64,000 nt of DNA from positions 186,514 to 250,513 of the forward strand of contig AZLU01000039.1 in NCBI GenBank assembly GCA_002224055.1, in the 5' to 3' direction. This stretch comes from Pezizomycotina sp. ARF18. Taxonomy: Eukaryota > Ascomycota. Positions 1 to 12,628 of this stretch are shown here, one piece after another. The position numbers and the translations under genes were made by a program. Below the pieces are notes generated by a model. That model was not told where the DNA came from, made no database searches, and saw nothing but the letters and a program-made list of their open reading frames with translations. How positions within the stretch are numbered: the stretch's first letter is position 1; every line of letters begins with the position of its first letter.

Positions 1-789
1 AATGAAGCGAGACTCGTACCCAGCCCTATGGTAATGCGTACTCTAGCTCATACACTACCGGTTATACTAATATTGCATGCATAATCTCTATTTACCGGGA
101 AACTGGGAAATTTGTTGGGAGATGAGCTATGACAATTCATTGTCTAAGACTGAAGCCGATACGTGTAACTACGATCCTAGAACCCAGACGTCCAAAAAAG
201 GACTATGCAATGCATCTCAATATATTAAATTAAAATTATGGAGTGACATTTAATCATATAATAGCTACAAACGTCAGTATCACACACGACACATTCCCTA
301 TACGCAATGCTCCAGGCACTCAATTGTACAGAATGCTTAAGCGACTGTCATATTAGGGTTGAATTGCGCCAAGATGGTTCTTGGTATAAAATCTTTCCCA
401 GTGCTGCATGAAGTTCGTGACGAGTAATCCTGGGCCTTGTCGTGGTCGCAGCGGTAAAAATTTTTAAGATCTTCTGAAAATACGGAGACATTTCCGATAA
501 ATTAATTAACAGGCGGCAATCAACTGACCGTCATTTAGTAAGATTCTTCGCTTTCATAGGAACCCGGTCCTAGATGCCCCGAGTAGTATCACGAAGTAGT
601 TAGGCGTTTCTAAAATGGTTCTATACTAGTATTGTACATGAAAAGCTATTTTATAACTACTTCAAACCATCAACGTTCGATGTATCGTGATGCATTAATA
701 TACAGAAAAAATTTTCATATTTCCATGTCCTTGTTGTTTAAACCGTGGCACCATTCATCAAGACATAACACCACTGGCAATGGGGACCG
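1..789. other. Intergenic, no gene seen
   Basis: I see no coding region, RNA gene or repeat that I can support here. The sequence is of mixed composition with frequent stops in all frames. Confidence 0.5.
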
Positions 790-2186
790 TCAGGCAGGCG
801 GCGTCGCTACCGTGCTACCAATAGAGTAGGTTCTTCTGTCGCCTCTCTGGGCCCATCGCTGCACCAGCCACTCCTCCTCCCAGCGGTCACCTAGCTCGGC
901 GTTTAGATCGTTGACGTTGTTCACTAGCCAACTCACGTCTTTCCATATCCTTTCCCTATTACGTAGCCCTTCACCTCGCGGAGGAGCTCCCGCACGCGCA
1001 GGTACAAACCATACCAGTCGACACTTCCACGTCCAGTTGGAAGGATAGAATCGAGTTCTGAGAGCCATTGCATTTCTTGTTTGACTAAATTACGAAAATA
1101 GTATTGAGGCAGCGCTTGGAATGCTCCAGAAGATAAACGCAAATTCGCAACGGATTTCCGATCGAGCGATAGTAAGATCTCGTCGCGGAGCTCCCTGGGA
1201 AGTTTTGAAAAGGGATCCGTTGGTGATGTGTTTCTAGGTCCTAGTTCGGTGAAGACGAAGTTCTCATGTTTTTTCTACCGATGTATAGCTCTATTCCGGT
1301 GTGACGGAGGGAGTATTGAGCGGGTTCGCGGCGAGATACTGGAAGGACTCTGATTAGCTCGATGCTTCGGAGGTGTTCGAAAGTAGAACGGTTCGAGAGT
1401 AGAACGTGTACGTACCTCAGTTCCGCACTTATGCTCCCATCGTCTTCCCTGGCATTTTCTCACATCACCTCCCTCCTCATTACGGGACCTGCATCATTTG
1501 CCCTCCTTCGGCTGTGCCTGTATAATCCGTCTATATCGACCTTTCCCAGCCTCTGCGTGCTGACCTTTTTTGAAAATTTCAAAGCAAGCCACGTGATTGG
1601 CACGCCAAATTGCGGACCCGGATCAATGCTGCCAGAGTTATTAACGCACGTATCGCCGATGCCGTATCGAGCCGGAGTGATATTTGTCATGTCGAAGAGT
1701 CTCAGCGTTCCTACGCCGTTAGGAAAGTTACGGTGTCGTCATCGATGGAAGAGTATCCGTCGCGTTCCTCGTTGATCGGGTTAGACGGTTTCAACTTAAT
1801 GCAGATAGCTTTATTGATACCTATCACTTATCGTTAGTCGAGAGTTCTATAATTGAATAATTAAGGATCTAAGCGCTGCATGGTCGCCGACTTACAGCCA
1901 TTTCCTCTCCTGATATCCTATAGCCGTTGTACCCTGCAAAGAACTCAGATCCGTTTTTGATGCTGATATGTTCCCGAATCTGCAGGAACCTAGACTCCAT
2001 AATCATGCTTTTCATTGCGGTCGGATCGCTTCCCGTTCTCCCGTGTGTAATATGTCCACAATGGAACGGAATGCATGAGACGACCTCGCCGAACCGTTTA
2101 TTTTCGGCTTCCGAGGATACCCTGCACCGGCGCACATCGAAAGCGACGCCGCAGAGGTAGCAGAGACGGGCCGCATGGATGGCCAT
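790..2186 (-). CDS. F-box domain protein (frame-broken)
   Basis: Read on the minus strand from an ATG at 2186. The N-terminal part carries a Cys-x2-Cys motif (LCYLCGVAF) and the phrase AGYNGYRISGEEM, which I recognise from a widespread fungal F-box protein family. An intron donor (GTAAGT) follows directly. The middle contains PARYGIG and KKVSTQRLGKVDIDGLY, also typical of that family. Near 1120-1225 there is a good F-box: PFSKLPRELRDEILLSL followed by SVANLRLSSGAFQALP. The C-terminal part (RNRERIWKDVSWL) ends at a stop near 790. Such proteins normally recruit substrates to SCF ubiquitin ligases through Skp1; that role is inferred from the family. At least two frame changes (about 1700 and 1000) are not explained by introns, so this is either a pseudogene or contains sequence errors. 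Confidence 0.8.
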
Positions 2187-2192
2187 GTTCAA

Positions 2193-3509
2193 GCTTATAG
2201 TTGAAGTTAATCAAATAAGATATTGATAGATCAGTATACCTGCTCTGATTGACAAGTTCGAGATAATTCTGTTTAAAGTATAGGATTGTAAATTATTTAT
2301 GTGATTTTTACATATCCGAAATCGCGATCGCAATTATCGGTGATGTGTCATAAGACGTGAGCTATATTGTTCCTCGCAAAGACGGCAGGGAACAAGGTTA
2401 CTGCGGACCGCGAATGGAAGTCGACCCGACAGGATTCGAAATAGGATATGATTTGATCGTGAATGGGATACGTTTTTTCCGTTTTGTAAGCAGTAATGCC
2501 AACTGCTCACGTCTTACTGGAACACGTCCGACTTTTTATTATTTTACTACATCATGCATTTACTTTGTGCTACGCTACTAGTACGACAAGGAAACAATAG
2601 TCAATCTTTGGTCTGAGCGGGGCTAAAAGAGCATCGACGATATGAAGTCAATTGTCCGTTTCCCGAGCACGTCCAGCTCCGAGCGGTCTAACGCTTAGCA
2701 AACGAACTCGCGAGTCAGCCCAGACCATATCTAAACTTCGCGAATCGAGACTTACTTTGGTTAACCAGTGGCGTTGAACTAAAGCGGGTAAAAAAACTTT
2801 ATTATACGAGAAATGACGGATTGGATTCCACGAGAGGGCCGCGTGGACGCCATATGCCCTCAACGCTTCCATTCACGATACGTTCCTCTCAGAACTAATT
2901 CCCGAAACCGTTCGCCGCGAAGAACGAAACAGCTGAGTCTAGCGATAGCATAAGAAGCTGCTTCGCTTTAGAGTTTTTCTCTGGAGATGCGGTGGTTTTC
3001 TGGCGTGGAATTATAGTTATTCCAATAGCCGGCATTTCCGAAAATGAAGTTATTCGTTTGAAACCTACTCCAATTTTCTAGGGTGTTCATAATAGAGGCG
3101 CTGAAGGCTTTTAAGCCAGAAAGTCAACGAGATCCCGTGAGCCGTATCCGGACGATTCATACTGCAATACTCGATCGGAGCAGAGCGCGATTCTGATTAA
3201 AATCAGTACGTAACATTTTATTAACTATATTAACCTGTCGCGCCGTTTCCGGGAGTCTGCTAGTTAAAGATCACCTGGTCACTCAGCGCGTCGCCAGTAT
3301 TCCTACCGACGATAGTCGTCCTCGCAACTTCTGTTCCTTTTATTTTTTGAATAGGAGTCGAAAACAAATGCAACTGAAAAACTCCATAGGTCCCTGCTTT
3401 TGATCTGCATTGCTGTAAAATGGGACAATCTGCTGAGACTTGATTGCAAAAAAAAAAAAATGAAGTCTCTCAACCTTATAGTCACTTAACAAAGTCTTGG
3501 ACACTTACC
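2193..3509. other. Intergenic, no gene seen
   Basis: Only short open frames without recognisable domains. A 12-13 base A run lies near 3449. Composition shifts sharply to AT-rich after about 3510. Confidence 0.45.
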
Positions 3510-4975
3510 TAATTAAGAAACGAATTCCCTATATCTAATATTAGACGCGCTATATCTTAATGTATTAATAATAATAATAACTTATAAAATATTAAAAAAC
3601 GTTTAGATATTAATTCATAGATAGATATTATTAATTATATAAAAAAATATTTGCCAGCACTAATTTAAAGATACTCAGTTATTTAAATAATATTATAACA
3701 TATTATTTTCTATTATATATATAGCGCTATTTAGCATTTTTTTGCAAGCAAAAACCTTCTTTAACTATTTATTAAAAATAATATATACTATATTAATAAT
3801 AATTAATAATTATTTATTTAATAATTTTATATATTATTAATTAATATTATAAAAATACTATATTAAAGTATAAATATTATTAAAGGTTACAATTAGATAT
3901 AAAAAGACTACTTAGCTATATTATATTTATAATATAAAATAATATAATAAATATTAAACATATATATAAAGTGATGAGATAACTAATATATAATTATTAA
4001 CTTAAAATTATATATTAACATTCTATTAATATAATATAAAAAAAATATTTAACACTAGCTTTTAAAACGTTAAAAACATTAATTATAATATTAATATATA
4101 TAATATAATATTATATATAATTAAAAAGTCTATTATACACTATAAATAGTTAATTAAAAAATATATAAATGAATAGGTTAACTTAGATCAGGCACCTTGA
4201 GCGGTCTCAAGAGTCACGTGCTAACTCTGCCAGTCACTATTAGGGCTGCTAGCCCTAAGGGATATATTAATACCATAACCCTGACTATTACTAGTTTACT
4301 ACTGGTTATAATATAAGAGACTTGCTAACGCTCGGTATAAGTCGATAGATCTCTTAATGAATTATATGAGATCGATAGGTGAAAGATATATATTGAGTAT
4401 TGTTTAGAATAATTAGTAGTAAACTGATGATAGTCAGGCTTATAGTATTAATATATCCTTAGGGCTAGCAGCCCTCAGTGACTAGTAGAGCCAGCACATG
4501 ACCTCTCGAGGCCGCTCAAGGTCCCTGACAACTTAATTTTAATATATAATAATATATTATATATATAAAAAATATATAAAAATAGTTTAATAATAATAAG
4601 ATTTTAAAATTCGATTAAAATTATAAATAGTTGAGATTTAATTTTACTAAAAACCTATAAAAAATATTTAGAACGCGCATATACCACTAATTTAAAGCTT
4701 TAAATTTTTTTTAAATAATTTTACCTAAAAATAAGTTATAAAAAAATAATATAAGCTAAATAAAAACTATTAATACTAAATAATTAATACATTATATAAC
4801 AATTACTAAAGTAAATTAACTAGTTATATTAATTTTTAATTTATAAAATTTTATAACTATATATCTAAATTATATTATTATAATTTATAGCTATATTATA
4901 GCTTTAGATTTTATAATTAGATATTTTTTATATTATAAGATTAATAGAATTAAGTTATTTTATTTCCCATTAGGA
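3510..4975. repeat. AT-rich island, RIP-like degraded DNA
   Basis: About 1.1 kb on either side of an embedded inverted-repeat element is almost entirely A and T (TATATTA, AATAATA, TTAATTA words), with very few G or C. The borders with normal-composition DNA are sharp, at about 3510 and 4975. In Pezizomycotina such blocks are usually old transposons mutated by repeat-induced point mutation (C to T). No residual coding can be read, so the original element cannot be named. Confidence 0.75.
4186..4529. mobile_element. MITE-like element with ~120-bp terminal inverted repeats
   Basis: The left end GATCAGGCACCTTGAGCGG (4186 on) and the right end, which reads GTCAGGGACCTTGAGCGG on the minus strand, are inverted copies. 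The pairing continues inward for about 120 bp through GGGCTGCTAGCCCTAA, GGATATATTAATAC and GTTTACTACT. AACTTA occurs directly on both sides (4180-4185 and 4530-4535) and looks like a 6-bp target-site duplication. There is no coding capacity in the 344 bp, so this is a non-autonomous DNA element. Many arm mismatches are C/T or G/A transitions. The superfamily is unknown. Confidence 0.75.
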
Positions 4976-7843
4976 AAGTGTCCTAAGACTTGTATCAAGC
5001 GACCTGTACTGTCTGCTGTTGGTGTTTCACTCTAAATAGCGATTGTTGGAAACTACGATGCTCCAAAACCAGAGTGCAATCAAGATATGATAAAAGCAGA
5101 GGCTTAGACTCGAGACATTGCGATGTCGGGGAAATGATGAATCCTTCCGTTGACCTGATGGGTGGGGCTCTGCTGACGGATGTCTGGATGCGAGTAAATC
5201 CGAAATTTCGGTAGGATCAAGACAGGAACCAACAGTAATTTCCGGGTTTATTGAACGCTGAGACTGCGGGTATAATTAGTGTCTTGGGTTCTCGAGTTAA
5301 TCACCAAGGAATCTCGATTGATTAATTCATTGCCTTTAATCAGACTTGATTTACTTACGTATTCACCCAAAATTACGCTTCATTAACTTGCGTATTACTC
5401 TTATTATAATCTATTAACATATCATATCTCCATACGATTTCATTAAACTGGTCATCTGAGCTGTTGTAATCCGCGATTGACTATTTACCCCGAGTTTCTT
5501 ACTGTTTTCGCCAAATTCTTCTGTGTTAACGCTCGTTTGTTCCTTGTTTTCTCGGAATTTATTGTTTCGTGTTCGCCGTCTCAAAACACACGCCACAGGG
5601 GTTTCGCGATCTGCAAAAGAACCTTTTTTCTGGGCTGCGAGGAATTTGTTTTAGAACATTTTTTCTTTCGGGGGAACAAAATGCGAAAAAGGCCAGAAAC
5701 TCTTTGCCCGCGGGGTGGCGAAGCAAACCGAAAATGCGAGCAGGAAACGTCTCAAAGCCGACGAGAAAAGGGTGTTTTTCTTGTTGAACGAGACAACAGT
5801 TGTCTCTCCGAGGATTACCTGTTACAGCTGTAATATTCCAATTTCAAGTATCCTAGTTTGGCACGGAGAGCTTTGAGCTCGTGTTCATTACGCACGGCCT
5901 CGTTGTCCTCGTCCAATTTTAGCAAATTTTCCAAGTTTTATGACGACCAAACGCTGAGGACTCGAGCACGATCAAACAGTACTTACATACGAGCGTCTCA
6001 CGATACTCGCTTTACAGGGAGGAGAAAAGAGGTCATAGAGCGACGACATGCAATTTCCATCTCGGAGACGAGGTTGTCTTTTATTCATAGATATTATATT
6101 ACGATGTTACGCACGGTCGCAACCTATTAATATCGATAAATTGAAATCATTTCTGTGATACAATAACAACGAAAATATAGATTAAGACAGCCATCGCTGA
6201 GCCTCATAGATGAGGATCTATTTTTTTTTTTTTTTTTGAGATTTCTCGCTGTATAAGGAAGAAATAACGATTGAGCATCTAGAATCTAATCTCTATTAGT
6301 CCCCTTGCAGTAATTCCGTGACATTCAAAGAGGCAGGCAGGCGGCACAGCGGCTGGCTGTGTATTATTCTAATCTTACTGGGCGACAGGAAACAAGGATC
6401 ACGATAGGGGAGAAATCTAAAACTCCATGAATTGGTGGGAAAGAAAAGAAAATAAAGGGAAAATTTCGTGGCGAATCGCGAGTGCGACCTTCTTTAACGC
6501 TTACCGGCATTCCCTTTCTGTGCACAGACTGATTGTATCTAACTATAAATCTTACTTACGCCTTGTGATCATGCTCTTGGGTCGGGCTTAAGGCCGCTCA
6601 CAAGAATCAAACTCAAATAATTTCCCCATCCATGTTGACAACGATTAGTCGATTAGCGCCTATTTGGAATGGAATCGTTCGATTTGTGCTTTTCGGTCTT
6701 CTAAGCAAACAGCCAGAAACTATGGTTAATGATCGACGGAACTTGTGGAAAATTCCTGTGGGGGGGACACCTGGAAGGCTAGTCTTATAGGAGAGCTAGA
6801 GACGGGATCTACATGTAAATGACCGAAGACAAACAAGCCAGAGAAAACAAAAACAGTAGCTGGTGTAGGCTTCAGAGCAAGTCGCTAAAAGGTTACAATT
6901 GCAACACAGACGCTTAAGAACATCCCAGAGCCTAAACCAAAGAGGAGGACCACATGCATGACGACGTCTTAGGCAGTTTTTAGAAAAGAAAATATAAGGA
7001 TGGGACATAGGTTGGTGGCTGTTAAGAAAACAGGTACCGCTATTTGATGATACAGGTACATGCAATGCACGCATTTAAGCTCCGGGACTCAAAATTGTAA
7101 TAGGTACTTGTATTAATTAGAAGGAAATGACGATATTGGGTGGTAGTCTGTTAGGGGCGTGGAGGTGTCTAATTTTGGTCAGAAACAGGCAGCTAAGGAA
7201 AAGATCCAAGCGGTTTAGGAGCACAACGAACCACTTTCGTCGTGGTCATCTTAGCACTTGCCAGCTGTAACTCGAACACTAAACCAAGCTCAGACCACTA
7301 CACCCCTCATCCTCCTCGGTCAATAAGAACTCAAGCTCGTTGTTTCGCCTTCTATTCCTTCCTCTCATCCTATAATAATATTATTTTTTTAATAAATAAA
7401 AATCAAAATATATTAACTACACCCCTACCTTAAAAGCAACAGGCATCTTTATGGCCTGTAAGATTAAAATAAATTTCAACTTGTTGACATAAAAGAAGCC
7501 GTGCCCTGCCGCCTTCCCGAACAGAAGCCTCCCTCCTTTCCCGCCTTCCCCAGTCCAGGAACTATGGTAAATGTTCCACTGGATAAGCAGCTTTCCTACC
7601 TCAGACAAGGCGACCATTCGACGTCAAATCTAGAAGCCGTATAAACCCAGGTAATATAATAAAAACCCCGCTGGAAGACGAGGAACCGATCGAGCCGACG
7701 ACGACGCTTAACAATAATAACAACATCTATAGCCATAATAAACACAACAAACGCTCCGCCAGGGGAAGAATATTACTGCCCCCATTCGCTCTTCCCTTGA
7801 ATCCATCCTCTTCCTCATCGTAACCTCATTCGCAGCCGCAGCA
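4976..7843. other. Intergenic, no supported gene
   Basis: Several short open frames occur but none shows a domain. A 17-base T run is at 6221-6237. A short helix-like minus-strand stretch near 5830-5940 is followed by a possible intron donor, but it lacks an acceptor and partners. Confidence 0.4.
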
Positions 7844-9240
7844 ATGATCTGGTCCAAGAATCTACAGCCCTTTGGCCCCATCGCATTTGGCCATTCTCCA
7901 TCTTACTCTTCCGACAATTACTCTAAATCTCCAATGAAATCTATAATAACGACGACGGTCGCGTCGTTACCCACGCCTCCTTCTCCTCCTCTACTTAGTA
8001 CATCGCCATTGCGGAGCGCACATGGGTCCAGTACACCCCTTCCCGCACCCGACTACTCACAATACACAATCTCCTGCTTCCTTCCTTTTGCAATAAATAA
8101 CGAGGACCCGATGCGCCACCTATGAACACTGTTCCATACATGCGACTGTCATTCGAACAGGAAGATGTCGTGGTTGCGGTAGATACCGGTTCGACCGGGT
8201 TCATGTACTCCGCCGCCGACCTAAAAACATACGACCCTTCGTGGGAGGAAACTTACGAGCAGGGTTGGCAGTACCTGAACAGCAGCAAGCTGCTCTACGT
8301 CGGATTGTGGGTACCCGTAAACGTTAGCTTTCCGGATGCGGTCAATCTCGCTAGCGAACCAGAACCCAACAGTTCTGTTATCGACCTAACGCAAGACGGT
8401 TTCGAATTGAAAGCACGGAGCAGCGTCCCTACGAGCGTAGTGTCTAGCATAAAGATATTGGTGGTGACGAAAAAAGTAAAAGTGCCGGACTACGTCCCCT
8501 CGGAAGGCCCTAATTTCCGACCCGGCGGGAAAAACGTGTTCCCGGTTATGAACATGCCGAAGGGGATCCGATACCTCGGGGTGGGCTTCGGGCGCCAGGA
8601 TGACGCATGCCGCAGTCGGGACCCGACAAGAACGTTCTGCTGAACATTGTAAGCGTGGATGGGAAGCGGGTTATACGTCGAGTTCGTACAGCTATTCTAG
8701 CGGTAACAGGCGGAGAAATTCGAACCGTATGCGGACCGGCTACATTGTAACGAAAACGGGCATCCACGTGGGCCTCACGGAGTCGAATTGCAGGCGGTTC
8801 AACGTGCAAAAATTAAAGCGGCGACAAGGAGGTAACGGTGATGGGAGAGATTGGAGCATGGCACGGATGTGTGTTTCCGTCGACGACCAGCCGTGCGCGA
8901 TGGGGAATTTACTAGTTGATACGGGCATACGACAATCTTACATGACGGTGCCGAGCAGTATGAACCTCAGGAGACATCCCAGGAGAACCCCAGCAGCGGA
9001 GCGACGAGCAAAGTCCTTGACGACGGAAGCACTGTTAACATTGACTTTGGCTCCGCCGGTTCTTATAATTTTACGGTCGGCAGCGGAGCAGTGGTGGAGC
9101 CGAGGATGGTATGTACGACGAGCTCAGATAAGAGGGAGCCGTTCGTTAACACGGGGTGTCACTTCCTGAGGAAATTTGACATCATGTTCGATGCAGACCC
9201 GGCGAGAGGCGGTTGGTTCGGCGTTAGGGAAGGGTGGTAG
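7844..9240 (+). CDS. Secreted pepsin-like aspartic protease family protein, copy 1
   Basis: The protein has both signatures of a retropepsin/pepsin-fold aspartic protease: VVAVDTGSTGFM near 8173-8206 and GNLLVDTGIRQ near 8905-8937. Between them are YLGVGFGR, a KNVLLNIVSVDGK segment and GYIVTKTGIHVGLT. The C-terminal beta-rich part ends with RGGWFGVREGW and a stop at 9240. The same order of motifs occurs in the two copies on the minus strand just downstream. A hydrophobic stretch (LFLIVTSFAAAA, about 7809-7844) could be a signal peptide, but no clean ATG precedes it, so the start is uncertain. Frame changes near 8135, 8600, 8680 and 9020 break the reading. Both catalytic aspartates are present, so this is the only copy that could be active. 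Family function (secreted proteolysis) is inferred. Confidence 0.75.
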
Positions 9241-10091
9241 GCGATGACGAGACTTGTTAATATTCTTACCTGCAGTTTTGTTTCTTTTTAAGGATTTAAG
9301 CATCACGACGACATCACAAGAGCTTGGAGTTTTCAATAATTTTCTTCTTGGTAGTTTATCTATCATTCACTGTAAATTCGCTTTCACTTCTTGTATCATC
9401 TAATAGGGCTATTTTTTCATCTTTGATATATTCATTATTCTTGCATTGTCTCATCGCTATTATTTCACTTATTCTTAATACATTCCATGTAAATATATTA
9501 GTAGTCTTAATAACTAGAGGCTAGTTAGTTATAAGACAAGAAACCGAGGCTGTTCCAAAATCCATCGATCCCCTGAGATCGTCAATCCTATCGTTTTCGT
9601 ATGGTAGCTCTCTAACCTGGATGTCAGTGCACGAGACGCAAATGGGTGTATCCCGCTAGTCCATCGCCGACCTGTCCCTAGGTACTCAAGCAGCAACGAT
9701 CTGCACGTTTTCTTCCACATGTTTCAGATGATTGAAAGACGACGCTAAGACGCAGCCAGTGAGGGTTTCGCTGGTCAGTCGTTTGCCGCGATCATCGTTG
9801 CGTCGCGTAAATATAATATATTCGTAAGATTGCTATTTTTAGATGTACATCGAGTTATACGCGTATACGGTTATTGGTCATATTGCTTCTAGACACTATC
9901 ACTTCGACTAGCTACAGGAAGAAGAAAGAAGAAAAGAAGAAAAGAAGAAAGAGAAACACTACTTGGTTAAATTCCTCGTCATATTTAGACGTTCTCCTCA
10001 TTACCATAGATCGCGTGTTAGACGGTACAACCGGAGTAGGGACACATGATCACGATTGAAATATAGAATTCGAGTATCCCCTTCCGCGAAA
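9241..10091. other. Intergenic between convergent protease-like genes
   Basis: Lies between the 3' ends of copy 1 (+) and copy 2 (-). It contains a GAA/GAAA-rich tract at about 9919-9953. No gene seen. Confidence 0.5.
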
Positions 10092-11244
10092 TTACACGTT
10101 TGCCTTACCTCCCTCTTCTTGATATCCAAAGTAGCCTACAAAAAAGACGGTATTGTCGTTAGTTCCTCTGCGATGGTATGCAAAACTTGTACTCGCATTT
10201 ATACGTTTACCAAATATCAGAATTAGTATACGTACCGCCTGCCGCATTGTTAACAATACTAAACCCTCCAAGAGGCTCTGCAGCCAACAAAAGGTTAACT
10301 TCCGCCGCCCGAGGCCTGCTCGGCGTAATTTTCACCCGCCGATCGAGGCTGAACGAAGATGTACGCTGGTGTCGTCCACCGTCGTCGCTGAGAACGAAGG
10401 TAAAGGAACCGGCGTGCTGATCGAGCTTTACTTTAACAGTCGCGTTGTCAGGAAACGCAGGTACTCCATCGACGAGGACCGCATTATCAAACGTAAGATT
10501 GCAAAAGAAATGGCGGCGTCGGAGATACTGCCTGGGAGCAGGAAGATTCCACGCATTCGCTGCTGTCGACTTGAACACAGCCGATGGGCAGGGACCAGAC
10601 TTTATACTGCGATGCTTCCGGCGCGAGATTCTCCAGCTTCTGTAGATACGTGCCTTGTGTGTTGTTCTGGGTTAGACCGACGGTAATGCCACTTAACCCT
10701 ATTTTGAACCCTTTCCTCATGAGTTGAAATCCACCTTCGGAAGCTTCATCGGGATTGTAGGTCGACGTCGCCGAACCGACTTCAACGATGTTCAGCAACG
10801 GGTTATTTTTGTACGCCCGTTCTCGTGGAGATAATGTCGATGCTGGGTACGCCGAACCCCACGAGTATTCTCGACGTAACGGAGTTGTCAGTTTGCCAGG
10901 TGGCGGTTGAGTCTGGCAAGTACCGTCGCCGGACGCGATGTTGTAACTTGGGCAGTGTACCAAGCCGGTCGCTGCAAATACTTTGACGTCTGCCAGGAGT
11001 TCCGCTGAGCCGCGGTCGGCGCTGGGGTCAGGGGCCCGCGTTTGGGAATATTATTTCATTGTCTACCCAAAAAACCTCGGAGCAGATCCCCGGTGCTAGG
11101 GGAATAGATATAGTCCTTCGGGTTACTAGTTGAATTGTCCAAAAGCCCATAGTCCGCCCCCGCGAGCATGAGACCCGCAAAGCTGGTATCGACGGCTACC
11201 GCCAACAATTGCGAAAGTGGTCCGGGAATTGATAATGATAAACG
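10092..11244 (-). CDS. Pepsin-like aspartic protease family protein, copy 2 (degenerate)
   Basis: Minus strand. The first domain half begins with LSLSIPGPL and AVAVDTSFAGLML, aligning with the DTG region of copy 1 but with DTS. It continues with NNPLLNIVEVG, KIGLSGITVGLTQN and LPIGCVQVDSSEC. Where the second DTG is expected, a frame change and substitutions leave LLPGSISDAAIS, so the second aspartate is missing. The C-terminus is FSIVNNAAGG, a short intron starting GTACGT and ending TTGTAG, then GYFGYQEEGGKANV and a stop at 10092. The copy has no signal peptide of its own: its first strand starts only about 15 codons after the end of copy 3. It is either the second domain of a tandem protein or a 5'-truncated duplicate. 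Confidence 0.7.
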
Positions 11245-12017
11245 AGTACACCTGTAGTGCCCATGGAGTCTTTGATTCCAAAATAGCCTATAGAGCGTAG
11301 TTCATAAGTACAATCTATTAGGCTAGCTCACATATTTCAGTGTTTCAATAATGGAGGATATACTTTACCCGCTTGCGCGTCGTAAATATAAGAGTATTCG
11401 TCGAACCAGCTTCTTGGCAGTATTAGTACCTTCGCGGCTGGATCGGGGGGTTTACGACATTACTTCCGAAAGAGTAGTAGACAGACTGCCACCGAGCGTA
11501 AAGTTGATGGTTCCGATCCCGCTAAATGTGGTTTCCACTAAGGTTCCATCCGGAAGAGCAGGGCCGATCTTGTTTGTTGTAGGGTTTAGAACCTAGACCG
11601 TGTTCTTTAGCTAGAGGTTGGACATTATGTAGCCTTCCGTAGGACCAATATCCATCAATACAGTGGCTTCTATGTAGTCGGATCCGTTTACCGAAACGCA
11701 GGCCTATGGGTGGCCGCCAGCTGTACGGTGCCGGTGCCAGCCCGAGCTTTGTCAGAACCGTTCCCTCCCTGTTTGCCATTGTCAGACCTATTTCGATGCC
11801 TTCTTTAGAAAGGAAGTAGCCTGCGCATATCCCCATTTCCATCGTCCGAGTCATAAGTAACTTCGGTAAGGAACTTACCACCGTTAATCCCGTGAACTTG
11901 CAGCAACGGGTTTCGCTCAGTCGCGTTTTTCGAGACCCCGAAACCAAGACCGAGTAGGCCCGTCGTGGTGATATACTCCCAGCCCGCGTAACTTCCAGCA
12001 GGCGGTTGAAGGGTCAT
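11196..12017 (-). CDS. Pepsin-like aspartic protease family protein, copy 3 (partial)
   Basis: Minus strand, from about 12017. It has GLLGLGFGVSKN, NPLLQVHG, GYFLSKEGIEIGLT, CVSVNGSDYIEATVLMDIG and GTINFTLGG, in the same order as in copies 1 and 2. The second active-site motif is DIG rather than DTG. I could not find the first DTG or a signal peptide upstream to 12300, so the N-terminal half appears lost. The last exon follows an intron ending CTATAG and reads GYFGIKDSMGTTG. It would stop at 11196, overlapping the start of copy 2 by about 49 bp. Frame changes are present near 11900, 11700 and 11600. Probably inactive or a pseudogene. Confidence 0.7.
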
Positions 12018-12628
12018 TATAGCCCAAGTAGGAAGCGGGTAGGATCAAGCCAGTGAAAACTCGTGTCAAAAATGTACATATAGCATCGCTGAAAAGATGT
12101 TTACTCGAAAGTGTAACGGGTAAGTGGGCGGATCAATACTGGTGAAGCTATGTATCCATTGAGATTCAAGCAATTTGAGCATTCTTGACGCTGCTCTATC
12201 ACCGGAATTGATAATACACTATGTACCAAAGGTATGGAAAATATCAAAGCGCGAAAACACTGTAAGCATATCAAACAAGTTTACAATCGCGGGTAGTGTT
12301 CCCTTTGTGGAACAGGGCACTTTCTAAGGAGACTTTTTGAGTCGATGTGTGACCGCTGAGGATGAAGCTCAAGGTGCGGTTGACACCATTCACTATACAG
12401 ACTAGTGCGAGCCTTTAATTCTACTTACATATTATACTTCACTCCGAGCATCAGGTTCAAGCAGATCGGAGATTCTAGACATGATGCTAATGGTCATAAA
12501 TTAGAACACATGGTGGAAATGCGAACTTTTCTTTCAGGGTGCTCCAACAATCTTGTCAGGTCCAAATGTTTAAACGTTTAAAAACTAACACCTTCGTAAA
12601 TATACAGCAAGAACCTCTGTTGATTCTG
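12018..12628. other. Region where the 5' part of copy 3 would be expected; no gene resolved
   Basis: I looked on the minus strand for an aspartic-protease DTG motif and a signal peptide and found neither. Sequence shows nothing else I can name. Confidence 0.4.

Noticed and set aside
5828-5950. Helical minus-strand segment (LDEDNEAVRNEHELKALRAK) followed by a GTAATC donor
   Set aside because: Only about 40 codons, with an in-frame stop just upstream, no acceptor and no partner exon, so I did not call a gene.
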